A stretch of 24,732 nucleotides of DNA. Source: Candidatus Aerophobota bacterium (GTDB taxonomy: Bacteria > Aerophobota > Aerophobia > Aerophobales > B3-G15). Shown here one piece after another: positions 19,092 through 24,732 of this stretch (its first letter is position 1; every line of letters starts with the position of its first letter). The notes under the pieces are model-generated. The model saw nothing but the letters and a program-made list of their open reading frames with translations. It ran no database searches and was not told the DNA's origin. The stretch is taken from positions 1 to 24,732 of the forward strand of contig DRTT01000098.1 of assembly GCA_011372105.1 (NCBI GenBank). Direction: 5' to 3'. The position numbers and the translations under genes are program-made.

Positions 19092-19205
19092 ATGAAAGTA
19101 AGGTCTTCTGTTAGAAAAATCTGTAAAAAGTGCAAAATAATTAAAAGGAAAGGGGTTATCAGAGTTATTTGTGATAACCCCAAGCACAAGCAACGTCAGG
19201 GGTGA
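19092..19205 (+). CDS. rpmJ: 50S ribosomal protein L36, zinc-binding form
   Basis: This 37-residue gene reads [14 protein letters not shown] at its N-terminus and ends NPKHKQRQG, the family ending. The zinc ligands C11, C14, C27 and H32 are all present, so this is the zinc-binding (C+) form. L36 is a small late-assembly protein of the large subunit. The ATG at 19092 follows the infA stop by three bases, with AAAGG in front of it. The TGA stop lies within the Shine-Dalgarno of rpsM, which begins four bases later. A 10-bp perfect inverted repeat lies in its second half. Confidence 0.97.
   Translation: MKVRSSVRKICKKCKIIKRKGVIRVICDNPKHKQRQG
19152..19181 (+). promoter_or_regulatory. 10-bp perfect hairpin inside rpmJ upstream of rpsM
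   Basis: GGGGTTATCA (19152-19161) and TGATAACCCC (19172-19181) are perfect reverse complements around a 10-nt loop. The 3' arm bases ACCCC (19177-19181) can instead pair with GGGGT (19199-19203), which forms the Shine-Dalgarno of rpsM. The loop bases TTATT (19165-19169) can pair, with one G-U, with GATAA (19204-19208) next to the rpsM ATG. The geometry suggests a translational control element at the head of the alpha operon. No T-run follows, so it is not an intrinsic terminator. The function is inferred. Confidence 0.4.
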
Positions 19206-19209
19206 TAAA

Positions 19210-19584
19210 ATGGCAAGAATTGCTGGAGTAGAGCTGCCTTCTGAAAAAAAGGCTTTTATAGGATTGACGGCAATTTATGGGATAGGTAGAGGTCTTGCTT
19301 TACGAATTCTCAATCAAGCAGGTATAGACCCCCAAACTCCCATTAAAGAACTGTCTGAAGAGGAAATAAATCGCCTGAGGCATGTAATTGAAGAGAACTA
19401 TAAAATAGAGGGAGATTTGAGAAGAGAGGTTAGTGGTAATATCTCAAGGCTTATAAGTATTGGATGCTACCGAGGAATAAGGCATAAAAGAGGACTTCCG
19501 GTAAGAGGACAGAGGACAAGGTGTAATGCAAGAACTCGTAAAGGTCCTCGCCCCGGAGTAGGGACAAAGAAGAAAAAGAGGTAA
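19210..19584 (+). CDS. rpsM: 30S ribosomal protein S13
   Basis: S13 (124 residues) sits on the 30S head, contacts the P-site tRNA through its basic tail and forms intersubunit bridges. [26 protein letters not shown] is the family N-terminus, and the C-terminus has [28 protein letters not shown]. The frame is open upstream to 19171 inside rpmJ, but only the ATG at 19210 gives the family N-terminus and has AGGGGTGA (19198-19205) in front of it. The gene heads the alpha operon (rpsM, rpsK, rpsD, rpoA, rplQ). Confidence 0.97.
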   Translation: MARIAGVELPSEKKAFIGLTAIYGIGRGLALRILNQAGIDPQTPIKELSEEEINRLRHVIEENYKIEGDLRREVSGNISRLISIGCYRGIRHKRGLPVRGQRTRCNARTRKGPRPGVGTKKKKR

Positions 19585-19587
19585 TAA

Positions 19588-19601
19588 GGTATATTAATAC
19601 C
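19588..19601 (+). promoter_or_regulatory. Small inverted repeat abutting the rpsK Shine-Dalgarno
   Basis: GGTAT (19588-19592) pairs with ATACC (19597-19601) around ATTA. The AAGGAG ribosome binding site of rpsK begins at the next base (19602). A five-pair stem is weak and may be chance, but its exact abutment on the Shine-Dalgarno, just after the rpsM stop, makes an effect on rpsK initiation possible. Confidence 0.2.
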
Positions 19602-19614
19602 AAGGAGTTGATTG

Positions 19615-20010
19615 ATGGTTTATAAAAGAAAAAGCAGGGAAAAAAAGAAAAAAAGGGAAAAAGTGGATGAAGGAATGGCTCATATTCATTCCACTTTTAA
19701 CAATACAATTATTACTATCACTAAATTAAATGGAGAAGTTTTGTGCTGGTCCTCAGCTGGAGTTGTTGGTTTTAAGGGGACAAAAAAAGGAACTCCTTTC
19801 GCTGCGCAGAAGGTGGCAGAGGATGTAGCCAGAAAAGCTCAGGAAAACTTTGGTCTTCAAAGAGTGATAGTTGTGGTTAAAGGTCCAGGTGCAGGAAGAG
19901 AGACAGCTATAAGGACTTTACAGGCATCAGGGCTTAAGGTAGTTGCCATAAGAGAGGCAACTCCTATTCCCCATAATGGATGTAGGCCTCCCAAGAAAAG
20001 GAGAGTTTAA
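19615..20010 (+). CDS. rpsK: 30S ribosomal protein S11
   Basis: S11 (131 residues) lines the 30S platform near the E site and contacts mRNA upstream of the start codon. After a very basic N-terminal stretch ([13 protein letters not shown]), the core has [44 protein letters not shown], then [22 protein letters not shown] and the C-terminal [20 protein letters not shown] at 19612 directly before the ATG is in frame. The ATG at 19615 is preferred, being 7 nt from AAGGAG (19602-19607). rpsD follows after 12 bp. Confidence 0.97.
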   Translation: MVYKRKSREKKKKREKVDEGMAHIHSTFNNTIITITKLNGEVLCWSSAGVVGFKGTKKGTPFAAQKVAEDVARKAQENFGLQRVIVVVKGPGAGRETAIRTLQASGLKVVAIREATPIPHNGCRPPKKRRV

Positions 20011-20022
20011 AGGAGAGAAAAG

Positions 20023-20637
20023 ATGGGCTTGCAACTTGAAAGCAAATGTGTTAAATGTCGGAGACTGAACACTAAGTTATTTTTAAAAGGAGAAAAATGT
20101 TTTACGCCTAAGTGTCCTCTTGAGAAAAGGAAATGGTTTCCAAGAGTTTCTGCACGAAGGATGTCTCAGTATGCAAGACAACTGAGAGAAAAGCAGAAAT
20201 TGAGGTTAAAATACGGAATTGTAGAGACACAGTTCAGAAGATATTATGAAAAAGCCGAGAAAACTGGAGGTGTTACCGGAGAGGAACTTTTAAGGATTTT
20301 GGAAAGGAGACTGGATAATGTTGTGTGGCGATTGGGCTGGGCTTTGTCTCGGCGTCAGGCTCGCCAGCTTATAGTTCATGGACATTTTAAGGTTAATGGA
20401 AGGAAGACCAAAAGTCCCTCTTATCTTGTGAGAGAGAAAGATGTAATAGAAGTTAAAGACAAAAGCAAGGATTTGATAAAACAAAATATTAACCTGTCTT
20501 CTTCCAGACAAACTCCTGAGTGGTTGGAGGTTGACAATGAGACACTTAAAGCAGTCGTTTTAAGAATGCCGCAAAAAGAGGAACTGGATCAGGAAATTGA
20601 TGCCTCTCTTATTGTGGAATATTATTCCCGCAGATAG
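20023..20637 (+). CDS. rpsD: 30S ribosomal protein S4, zinc-binding form
   Basis: S4 (204 residues) is a primary 16S rRNA binding protein that starts 30S assembly, and in E. coli it represses the alpha operon. The N-terminus carries C9, C12, C26 and C31, the zinc-binding arrangement of C+ S4 proteins, with the LFLKGEKCF segment between the pairs. The S4 RNA-binding domain contains RRLDNVVWRLGWALSRRQARQLIVHGHFKVNGRK. The N-terminus is a few residues shorter before the first cysteine than common S4 proteins. The ATG has AAAGGAGAG upstream. Unlike in Bacillus, where rpsD is elsewhere, it lies inside the alpha operon here. Confidence 0.97.
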   Translation: MGLQLESKCVKCRRLNTKLFLKGEKCFTPKCPLEKRKWFPRVSARRMSQYARQLREKQKLRLKYGIVETQFRRYYEKAEKTGGVTGEELLRILERRLDNVVWRLGWALSRRQARQLIVHGHFKVNGRKTKSPSYLVREKDVIEVKDKSKDLIKQNINLSSSRQTPEWLEVDNETLKAVVLRMPQKEELDQEIDASLIVEYYSRR

Positions 20638-20670
20638 ATTATTTTTACATTTTGCCTGAAGGAGGGTTTA

Positions 20671-21597
20671 GTGAGAGAGTTAGTTAAAGCTGATAGAGTA
20701 AAGATAGAAAAAGAGACTTTTTCTAATACTTATGGTAAATTTATAATAGAGCCTTTAGAAAGAGGGTTTGGGATAACCCTGGGGAATTCGTTGCGGCGGA
20801 TTCTGCTTTCCTCTATAGTGGGAGCTGCTGTTACTTCTGTTAAGATAGAGGGAGTGACACATGAATTTGCTACTTTACCAGGTGTGAAGGAAGACGTGCT
20901 TCAAATTATTCAAAATTTGAAAAAACTTAGAGTAAAATTATACGCTAATGAGGAAAGACAGGCTTTTATTGATGAAAGGGGACCCCTTGAGGTGAAGGCA
21001 TCTCATATAAAGGTGGGAAGTGAGATTGAAATAGTTAATCCAGATCTTCATATTGCGACTTTAAATGATGAGAAGACCAGGCTCTCCATGCAAATAACTA
21101 TTGCTCCTGGAAGAGGGTATGTGGAGGCAAGTGAAAACAAAAAAGAAAATCAACCTGTGGGAACTATACCTGTTGACTCAATTTTTACTCCTGTAAGGAA
21201 GGTTAAATACGAAGTTTTACCTGCTCGGATTGGAAGAAAGACAAGCTATGATTGTCTTGTGATGGAGATTTTTACAGATGGAACTATAGCTCCAGATGAA
21301 GCTTTGACTCAAGCAGCAAGAATACTCCAGGATTTTACTCAGATATTTATACTTGAAGATGTGGAAAGGAGAAAAGAAGAAGAACTTAAAGAAAAGTTTC
21401 TGCAGATGGATATAGAAGAGATGGGTCTTCCAACATCGGCTCTGAATGCACTTAAAAGTGCCGGTATAAATAAGGTAAATGACCTTATTACAAGGAATGC
21501 CAAAGAACTTTTAATGATTAATAATTTTGGTGAAAAGTCTCTTGAAAAACTGAAGAAGAAACTTGCAGAATACAATTTAAGCTTGAGGGACGAGTAA
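20671..21597 (+). CDS. rpoA: RNA polymerase alpha subunit
   Basis: Alpha (308 residues) dimerises to scaffold beta and beta', and its C-terminal domain contacts UP-element DNA and activators. The N-terminal domain includes YGKFIIEPLERGFGITLGNSLRRILLSSIVGAAVTSVKIEGVTHEF and the VGTIPVDSIFTPVRKVKY segment. A linker near residue 235 leads to the helix-hairpin-helix C-terminal domain, with IEEMGLPTSALNALKSAGINKVNDLI and GEKSLEKLKKKL. The start is GTG at 20671 with AAGGAGGG immediately upstream. Only one base separates its stop from the rplQ ATG. Confidence 0.98.
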   Translation: MRELVKADRVKIEKETFSNTYGKFIIEPLERGFGITLGNSLRRILLSSIVGAAVTSVKIEGVTHEFATLPGVKEDVLQIIQNLKKLRVKLYANEERQAFIDERGPLEVKASHIKVGSEIEIVNPDLHIATLNDEKTRLSMQITIAPGRGYVEASENKKENQPVGTIPVDSIFTPVRKVKYEVLPARIGRKTSYDCLVMEIFTDGTIAPDEALTQAARILQDFTQIFILEDVERRKEEELKEKFLQMDIEEMGLPTSALNALKSAGINKVNDLITRNAKELLMINNFGEKSLEKLKKKLAEYNLSLRDE

Positions 21598-21598
21598 A

Positions 21599-21949
21599 AT
21601 GAGACACAGAAAGAAGGGAAACAAGCTTTCACGAATCCGAGATCACAGAAAGGCTCTTCTTTCCAATCAAGTAAGAGAGCTTCTTTTTAAGGAGGAGATT
21701 GTCACCACTCTTGCTAAAGCCAAGGAGACAGCAAGACTGGCAGAAAGAATGATTACTCTGGCAAAAGACTCTTCCTTGCACCATCGCAGGTTAGTATTAA
21801 GAGTCGTAAAGGATAAAGAAACTGTCAAGAAACTTTTCTCAGTAATTGCTCCCCGATACCAGGCTCAAAATGGAGGTTATACTAAAATAATAAAACTTGG
21901 ATTTAGAAGAGGAGATAATGCCTTAATGTGTAAGGTTAAACTGGTTTAG
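21599..21949 (+). CDS. rplQ: 50S ribosomal protein L17
   Basis: L17 (116 residues) lies near the peptide tunnel exit. The N-terminus RHRKKGNKLSRIRDHRKALLSNQVRELLFKEEIVTTLAKAKE and the C-terminal GGYTKIIKLGFRRGDNALMCKVKLV are typical. No separate ribosome binding gap exists: the start lies one base after rpoA, with GAGGGACGAG in the rpoA end. It closes the alpha operon in the standard order. Only ten bases separate it from truA and no terminator is seen, so truA is probably co-transcribed. Confidence 0.97.
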   Translation: MRHRKKGNKLSRIRDHRKALLSNQVRELLFKEEIVTTLAKAKETARLAERMITLAKDSSLHHRRLVLRVVKDKETVKKLFSVIAPRYQAQNGGYTKIIKLGFRRGDNALMCKVKLV

Positions 21950-21959
21950 TCTGGAGTAG

Positions 21960-22718
21960 ATGGCTAATATTAAGCTTGTTCTTGAGTATGAGGGGACAGC
22001 TTACTATGGATGGCAGATTCAACCTGATGTTCCTACTGTTCAAGGTAAAGTGGAGGAAGCTCTTCTAAAAATATTTAAAAGGAAAATAAAAGTTGTAAGT
22101 GCTGCCAGAACTGACCGTGGTGTTCATGCAAAGGGGCAGGTAGTTAACTTTAAAATCCCTTGCTCTTTTTCTCCTTTCAGTATGGTGCAAGCTTTAAACA
22201 GTATCCTACCCTCTGATATAAGAGTGAGAAAGGCTGAAGAGGTTTCAGATAACTTTCATGCTCGATACAGTGCCTGTTATAAAGTATACAGGTATTTTAT
22301 CTACAATCATTTTCTTCTCTCTCCTTGGTTGCGGAGATTTAGCTGGTGGGTTAGAGTTCCTTTAAATTGCGATTTGATGAGAGAGGCAGCCTCTTATCTT
22401 TTGGGAAGGCATGATTTTTCCTCTTTTCAAAATTCAGGAAGTCCCTCGGAAAATCCGATTAAGTTTATGGAAAAAATTGAGATAAGTAAAAAAGGTTTTT
22501 TGATAAGTATACAGGTTAAAGCAGATAGTTTTCTTTACAAAATGGTAAGAAATATCACCGGGACATTGGTAGAGGTGGGAAGAGGGAAGATTTCTCCTGA
22601 GAAAATGAGAGTTATCCTGGAAGCGAGAGACCGCAGAAAAGCAGGACCTACTGCTCCTCCCCAAGGCCTTTTCCTGTGGAAAGTAGGATACCCCCCTCAA
22701 AAAAATCTTAAAAAATGA
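21960..22718 (+). CDS. truA: tRNA pseudouridine(38-40) synthase TruA
   Basis: TruA (252 residues) converts uridines 38, 39 and 40 in the tRNA anticodon arm to pseudouridine. The catalytic aspartate is D52 in AARTDRGVHAKGQV, equivalent to D60 in E. coli. Other family blocks are LEYEGTAYYGWQIQPDVPTVQG near the N-terminus, RYSACYKVYRYFIYN in the middle and FLYKMVRNITGTLVEVGRGK toward the C-terminus. The ATG at 21960 has CTGGAG in front. truA downstream of rplQ is a common arrangement. The usual further neighbours rplM and rpsI do not follow here. Confidence 0.97.
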   Translation: MANIKLVLEYEGTAYYGWQIQPDVPTVQGKVEEALLKIFKRKIKVVSAARTDRGVHAKGQVVNFKIPCSFSPFSMVQALNSILPSDIRVRKAEEVSDNFHARYSACYKVYRYFIYNHFLLSPWLRRFSWWVRVPLNCDLMREAASYLLGRHDFSSFQNSGSPSENPIKFMEKIEISKKGFLISIQVKADSFLYKMVRNITGTLVEVGRGKISPEKMRVILEARDRRKAGPTAPPQGLFLWKVGYPPQKNLKK

Positions 22719-22744
22719 ACCTGTTTTTGACAAAAAATACAGGT
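22719..22744 (+). repeat. Inverted repeat overlapping the tilS promoter -35 (possible operator)
   Basis: ACCTGT (22719-22724) and ACAGGT (22739-22744) are perfect reverse complements separated by 14 bp. After one T-T mismatch, three further T-A pairs extend the dyad inward. The -35 hexamer TTGACA lies between the arms. No T-run follows on the plus strand, so it does not look like a terminator for truA. It could be a repressor site, or a hairpin at the end of the upstream transcript. Function is unproven. Confidence 0.35.
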
Positions 22745-22754
22745 AGGATAAAAT
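22727..22754 (+). promoter_or_regulatory. Candidate sigma70-type promoter for tilS-hisB
   Basis: A perfect TTGACA (22727-22732) is followed after 16 bp by TAAAAT (22749-22754, five of six consensus bases). This is the best promoter match noticed in the window and it lies in an intergenic gap. Initiation about seven bases after the -10 would be near 22761, only a few bases before the tilS ATG at 22764. The transcript would be nearly leaderless, or translation would start further in. An inverted repeat surrounds the -35. Confidence 0.55.
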
Positions 22755-22763
22755 AGGTGTCAG

Positions 22764-24182
22764 ATGGATAGGGAGGATAAAGGGGATTTTCTGTTAAAAA
22801 AGGTGGAATCTACTATTTCTGAATTTCACATGCTTGAAGAGGGAGATAAGGTAGTAGTGGGTGTTTCTGGTGGTCCTGATTCGGCGTGTCTTTTACATTT
22901 GCTTTTTTCCTTAAGAGAAAGGTATAATCTCAAGCTCTGGGCTGCTCATTTGAATCACTGTATAAGAGGCAAGGAAGCAGAAGAGGATGAAAAGTGGGTT
23001 AAGTTTTTTGCTGGAGAACTTGGTATTCCTCTAATTTGTGATTCGGTAAATGTTCCTCTTCTGGTGAAAGAAAAAAAACTTGGATTGGAAGCAGTAGCAA
23101 GACAGGTAAGGTATAATTTTCTTGAACATGTTGTTAATAAGGTGAAGGCAAAAAAACTTGCTTTAGGTCATACAGCTTCTGACCAGGTTGAAACTGTTTT
23201 AATGAGATTAATAAGAGGTAGTGGAGTTGATGGATTGGGAGGTATTCCTCCGAAGAGAGGAAATATTATTCGTCCTCTTATAAAGGTTTTTAGATGGGAA
23301 ATTGAGGAATACTGTAAGAGATACGGTATCATACCCAGAAGAGATTCTTCAAATAAAAATACCTATTTTCTTCGTAATAAAATAAGATTGGAGCTTATTC
23401 CTTATCTTTCTGCTAATTATAATCCTCGGGTGGAGGAGGTTATATATCGCACCTCTGAACTTTTAAGGGTGGAAAGGGATTTTCTTGATGGTCTCACAGA
23501 GAAAGTTAAAAATAAAGTGGTCAGGAAAATAAGTGGGAGAGAAATAAGACTTGGTATTTTTGCTCTTGCAAAATTACACCTGTGTCTGCAACGTCGTATT
23601 GTGCGTTATTTCTTAAAGAAACTTAAGGGTGATCTTGAGGGTATTGAGTATTCTCATATAGAGCAAATTTTAAATTTAAGGGAGAAAGAGGGTACCAAGA
23701 TAGTTTATCTGCCAGGAGAAATTAGGGTATGGAGAGAATACGAAGAGCTTGTCTTTAAAAAGGGAGAAAAGGGAGAAGAGAGAGTTCCTTATTTTTTCTC
23801 TTATCTCAATGTACCGGGAAAAACAGAAATAGAAGATATTGGGTTAGTACTTGAATCGGAGGTTTTGTCTGAAAAACCGGCACATTTTCCAGAGAATCCT
23901 GATGAAATTTTTCTTGATATGGATAAAATTTCCAGCCCTCTCTATGTTAGGCCGAGAAAAGAAGGGGATAAATTTTTTCCTTTTGGAATGAAGGGCAAGA
24001 AAAAACTCAAGGATTTTTTCATAGACCTGAAAGTACCAAAATTTGAAAGGGATAGAATTCCTATTTTGGTAAGTGGAGAGAATATTGTGTGGGTCGTTGG
24101 TTACAGAATGGATGATAGATTTAAAGTAGATGGGAAGACACAGAGGATACTTCACATAAAGGTTTACTCCAATGATTCGTGA
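22764..24182 (+). CDS. tilS: tRNA(Ile)-lysidine synthase TilS
   Basis: TilS (472 residues) attaches lysine to C34 of tRNA-Ile(CAU), changing its decoding from AUG to AUA and its charging from Met to Ile. The ATP-binding PP-loop SGGPDS is at residues 35-40, followed by HLNHCIRGKEAEEDE and the signature GHTASDQVETVLMRLIRGSGVDGLGGI. The C-terminal TilS domain (about residues 390-470) contains PLYVRPRKEGDKFFPFGMKGKKKLKDFFIDLKVPKFERDRIPI, so this is the long form. The function fits the frequent ATA codons in the window. The ATG has a weak AGGTG close by. The gene has its own promoter-like sequence, and its stop overlaps hisB by 11 bp. Confidence 0.97.
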   Translation: MDREDKGDFLLKKVESTISEFHMLEEGDKVVVGVSGGPDSACLLHLLFSLRERYNLKLWAAHLNHCIRGKEAEEDEKWVKFFAGELGIPLICDSVNVPLLVKEKKLGLEAVARQVRYNFLEHVVNKVKAKKLALGHTASDQVETVLMRLIRGSGVDGLGGIPPKRGNIIRPLIKVFRWEIEEYCKRYGIIPRRDSSNKNTYFLRNKIRLELIPYLSANYNPRVEEVIYRTSELLRVERDFLDGLTEKVKNKVVRKISGREIRLGIFALAKLHLCLQRRIVRYFLKKLKGDLEGIEYSHIEQILNLREKEGTKIVYLPGEIRVWREYEELVFKKGEKGEERVPYFFSYLNVPGKTEIEDIGLVLESEVLSEKPAHFPENPDEIFLDMDKISSPLYVRPRKEGDKFFPFGMKGKKKLKDFFIDLKVPKFERDRIPILVSGENIVWVVGYRMDDRFKVDGKTQRILHIKVYSNDS

Positions 24183-24732
24183 GGCAAGAATAAAAAGAAA
24201 GACCCAAGAGACAGAGATTGACCTATATTTGAATGTTGATGGTGAGGGTAAGGTAACCGTTGATACTGGATATCCTTTTTTGGATCACATGCTGGATGTT
24301 TTTTCCTGTCATGGTTTTTTCGATCTGGAGGTGAAGGCTAAAGGAGACATTGAGGTAGACAAACACCATCTTGTGGAGGATGTAGGTATATGTCTTGGTA
24401 GAGCTTTTTCCCAGGCTGTTGGAGATAAGAAAGGTATTAAAAGATATGGATGGTCAGTGGTTCCAATGGATGATGTTCTTGTCCGGTGTGTGGTTGATGT
24501 AAGTGGCAGGGCTTTGCTTGTATTTGACATGAAGGGAGATGATGAGGTAAAATACTCTTTTAGAGATTTTTTCAGAGCTTTTTGCAGATATTCCGGTTTT
24601 ACTTTACACCTGACCGTTCTTTATGGAGAAGGATTGCATCACATTCTCGAGGGGATGTTCAAAGCTTTTGGAATCAGCCTCGACCAGGCGACTTCTATAG
24701 ATGTAAGAAGAAAGAGCGTTCCTTCCACAAAA
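24172..24732 (+). CDS. hisB: Imidazoleglycerol-phosphate dehydratase HisB (3' truncated by window edge)
   Basis: The frame is open from ATG 24172 to the last base, giving 187 residues. HisB catalyses the Mn-dependent dehydration of imidazole glycerol phosphate to imidazole acetol phosphate in histidine biosynthesis. The N-terminus EARIKRKTQETEIDLYLNVDG and FLDHMLDVFSCHGFFDL are typical. The two metal-binding HHxxE motifs are HHLVE (65-69) and HHILE (156-160). The end SVPSTK suggests only a few residues are missing. PMDD replaces the common PMDE at residues 98-101. This is the monofunctional form, with no phosphatase domain in front. It begins inside tilS (11-bp overlap), so it is probably read in the same transcript. 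No other his gene is visible. Confidence 0.95.
   Translation, partial: MIREARIKRKTQETEIDLYLNVDGEGKVTVDTGYPFLDHMLDVFSCHGFFDLEVKAKGDIEVDKHHLVEDVGICLGRAFSQAVGDKKGIKRYGWSVVPMDDVLVRCVVDVSGRALLVFDMKGDDEVKYSFRDFFRAFCRYSGFTLHLTVLYGEGLHHILEGMFKAFGISLDQATSIDVRRKSVPSTK

Overview
The window is one uninterrupted run of plus-strand housekeeping genes: the 3' end of rpoB, then rpoC, the str operon (rpsL, rpsG, fusA), the complete S10 and spc operons, secY-adk-map-infA-rpmJ, the alpha operon (rpsM, rpsK, rpsD, rpoA, rplQ), truA, tilS and a hisB cut by the window edge. The organism is bacterial: EF-G, IF-1, S14, L36, TilS and HisB are all bacterial in form, and the gene order is the conserved bacterial superoperon. 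The DNA is AT-rich and its sense strand is purine-heavy. Arginine is mostly AGA/AGG, ATA isoleucine is common, and the proteins are rich in K and E. This would suit a thermophilic or deep-branching uncultivated lineage, but that is an inference and no phylum can be assigned from the sequence alone.

Layout. 1-4349 encodes the RNA polymerase beta C-terminus and beta'. 4392-7322 is the str operon, with a promoter-like sequence just before rpsL. It lacks the tuf gene that commonly follows fusA. 7366-12043 is the S10 operon (rpsJ, rplC, rplD, rplW, rplB, rpsS, rplV, rpsC, rplP, rpmC). 12044-16216 is the spc operon (rpsQ, rplN, rplX, rplE, rpsN, rpsH, rplF, rplR, rpsE, rplO). It has no rpmD (L30): rpsE and rplO overlap directly. 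16210-19205 holds secY, adk, map, infA and rpmJ. 19210-21949 is the alpha operon. 21960-22718 is truA. A good sigma70-like promoter overlapping an inverted repeat separates truA from tilS-hisB. Genes overlap or are separated by a few dozen bases throughout. The largest gap is 74 bp (rpoB-rpoC), so there is no room for tRNAs, mobile elements or CRISPR arrays, and none were seen.

The genes supply the ribosome, the transcription core, protein export (SecY), N-terminal Met removal (Map), nucleotide balance (Adk), translation initiation and elongation (IF-1, EF-G) and tRNA modification (TruA, TilS). HisB starts a different pathway, histidine biosynthesis. Several start codons were moved from the longest reading frame to the start supported by a Shine-Dalgarno sequence and by family N-termini (rpsJ, rplD, rplP, rplX, rplR, rplO, rpsM, rpsK).

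I found no undescribed multi-gene system. The observations most worth checking are small: a 10-bp perfect hairpin inside rpmJ whose 3' arm can alternatively pair with the rpsM Shine-Dalgarno, the missing rpmD and tuf genes, the promoter/dyad before tilS, the tilS-hisB overlap, and an imperfect hairpin with a T-run between rpoB and rpoC.
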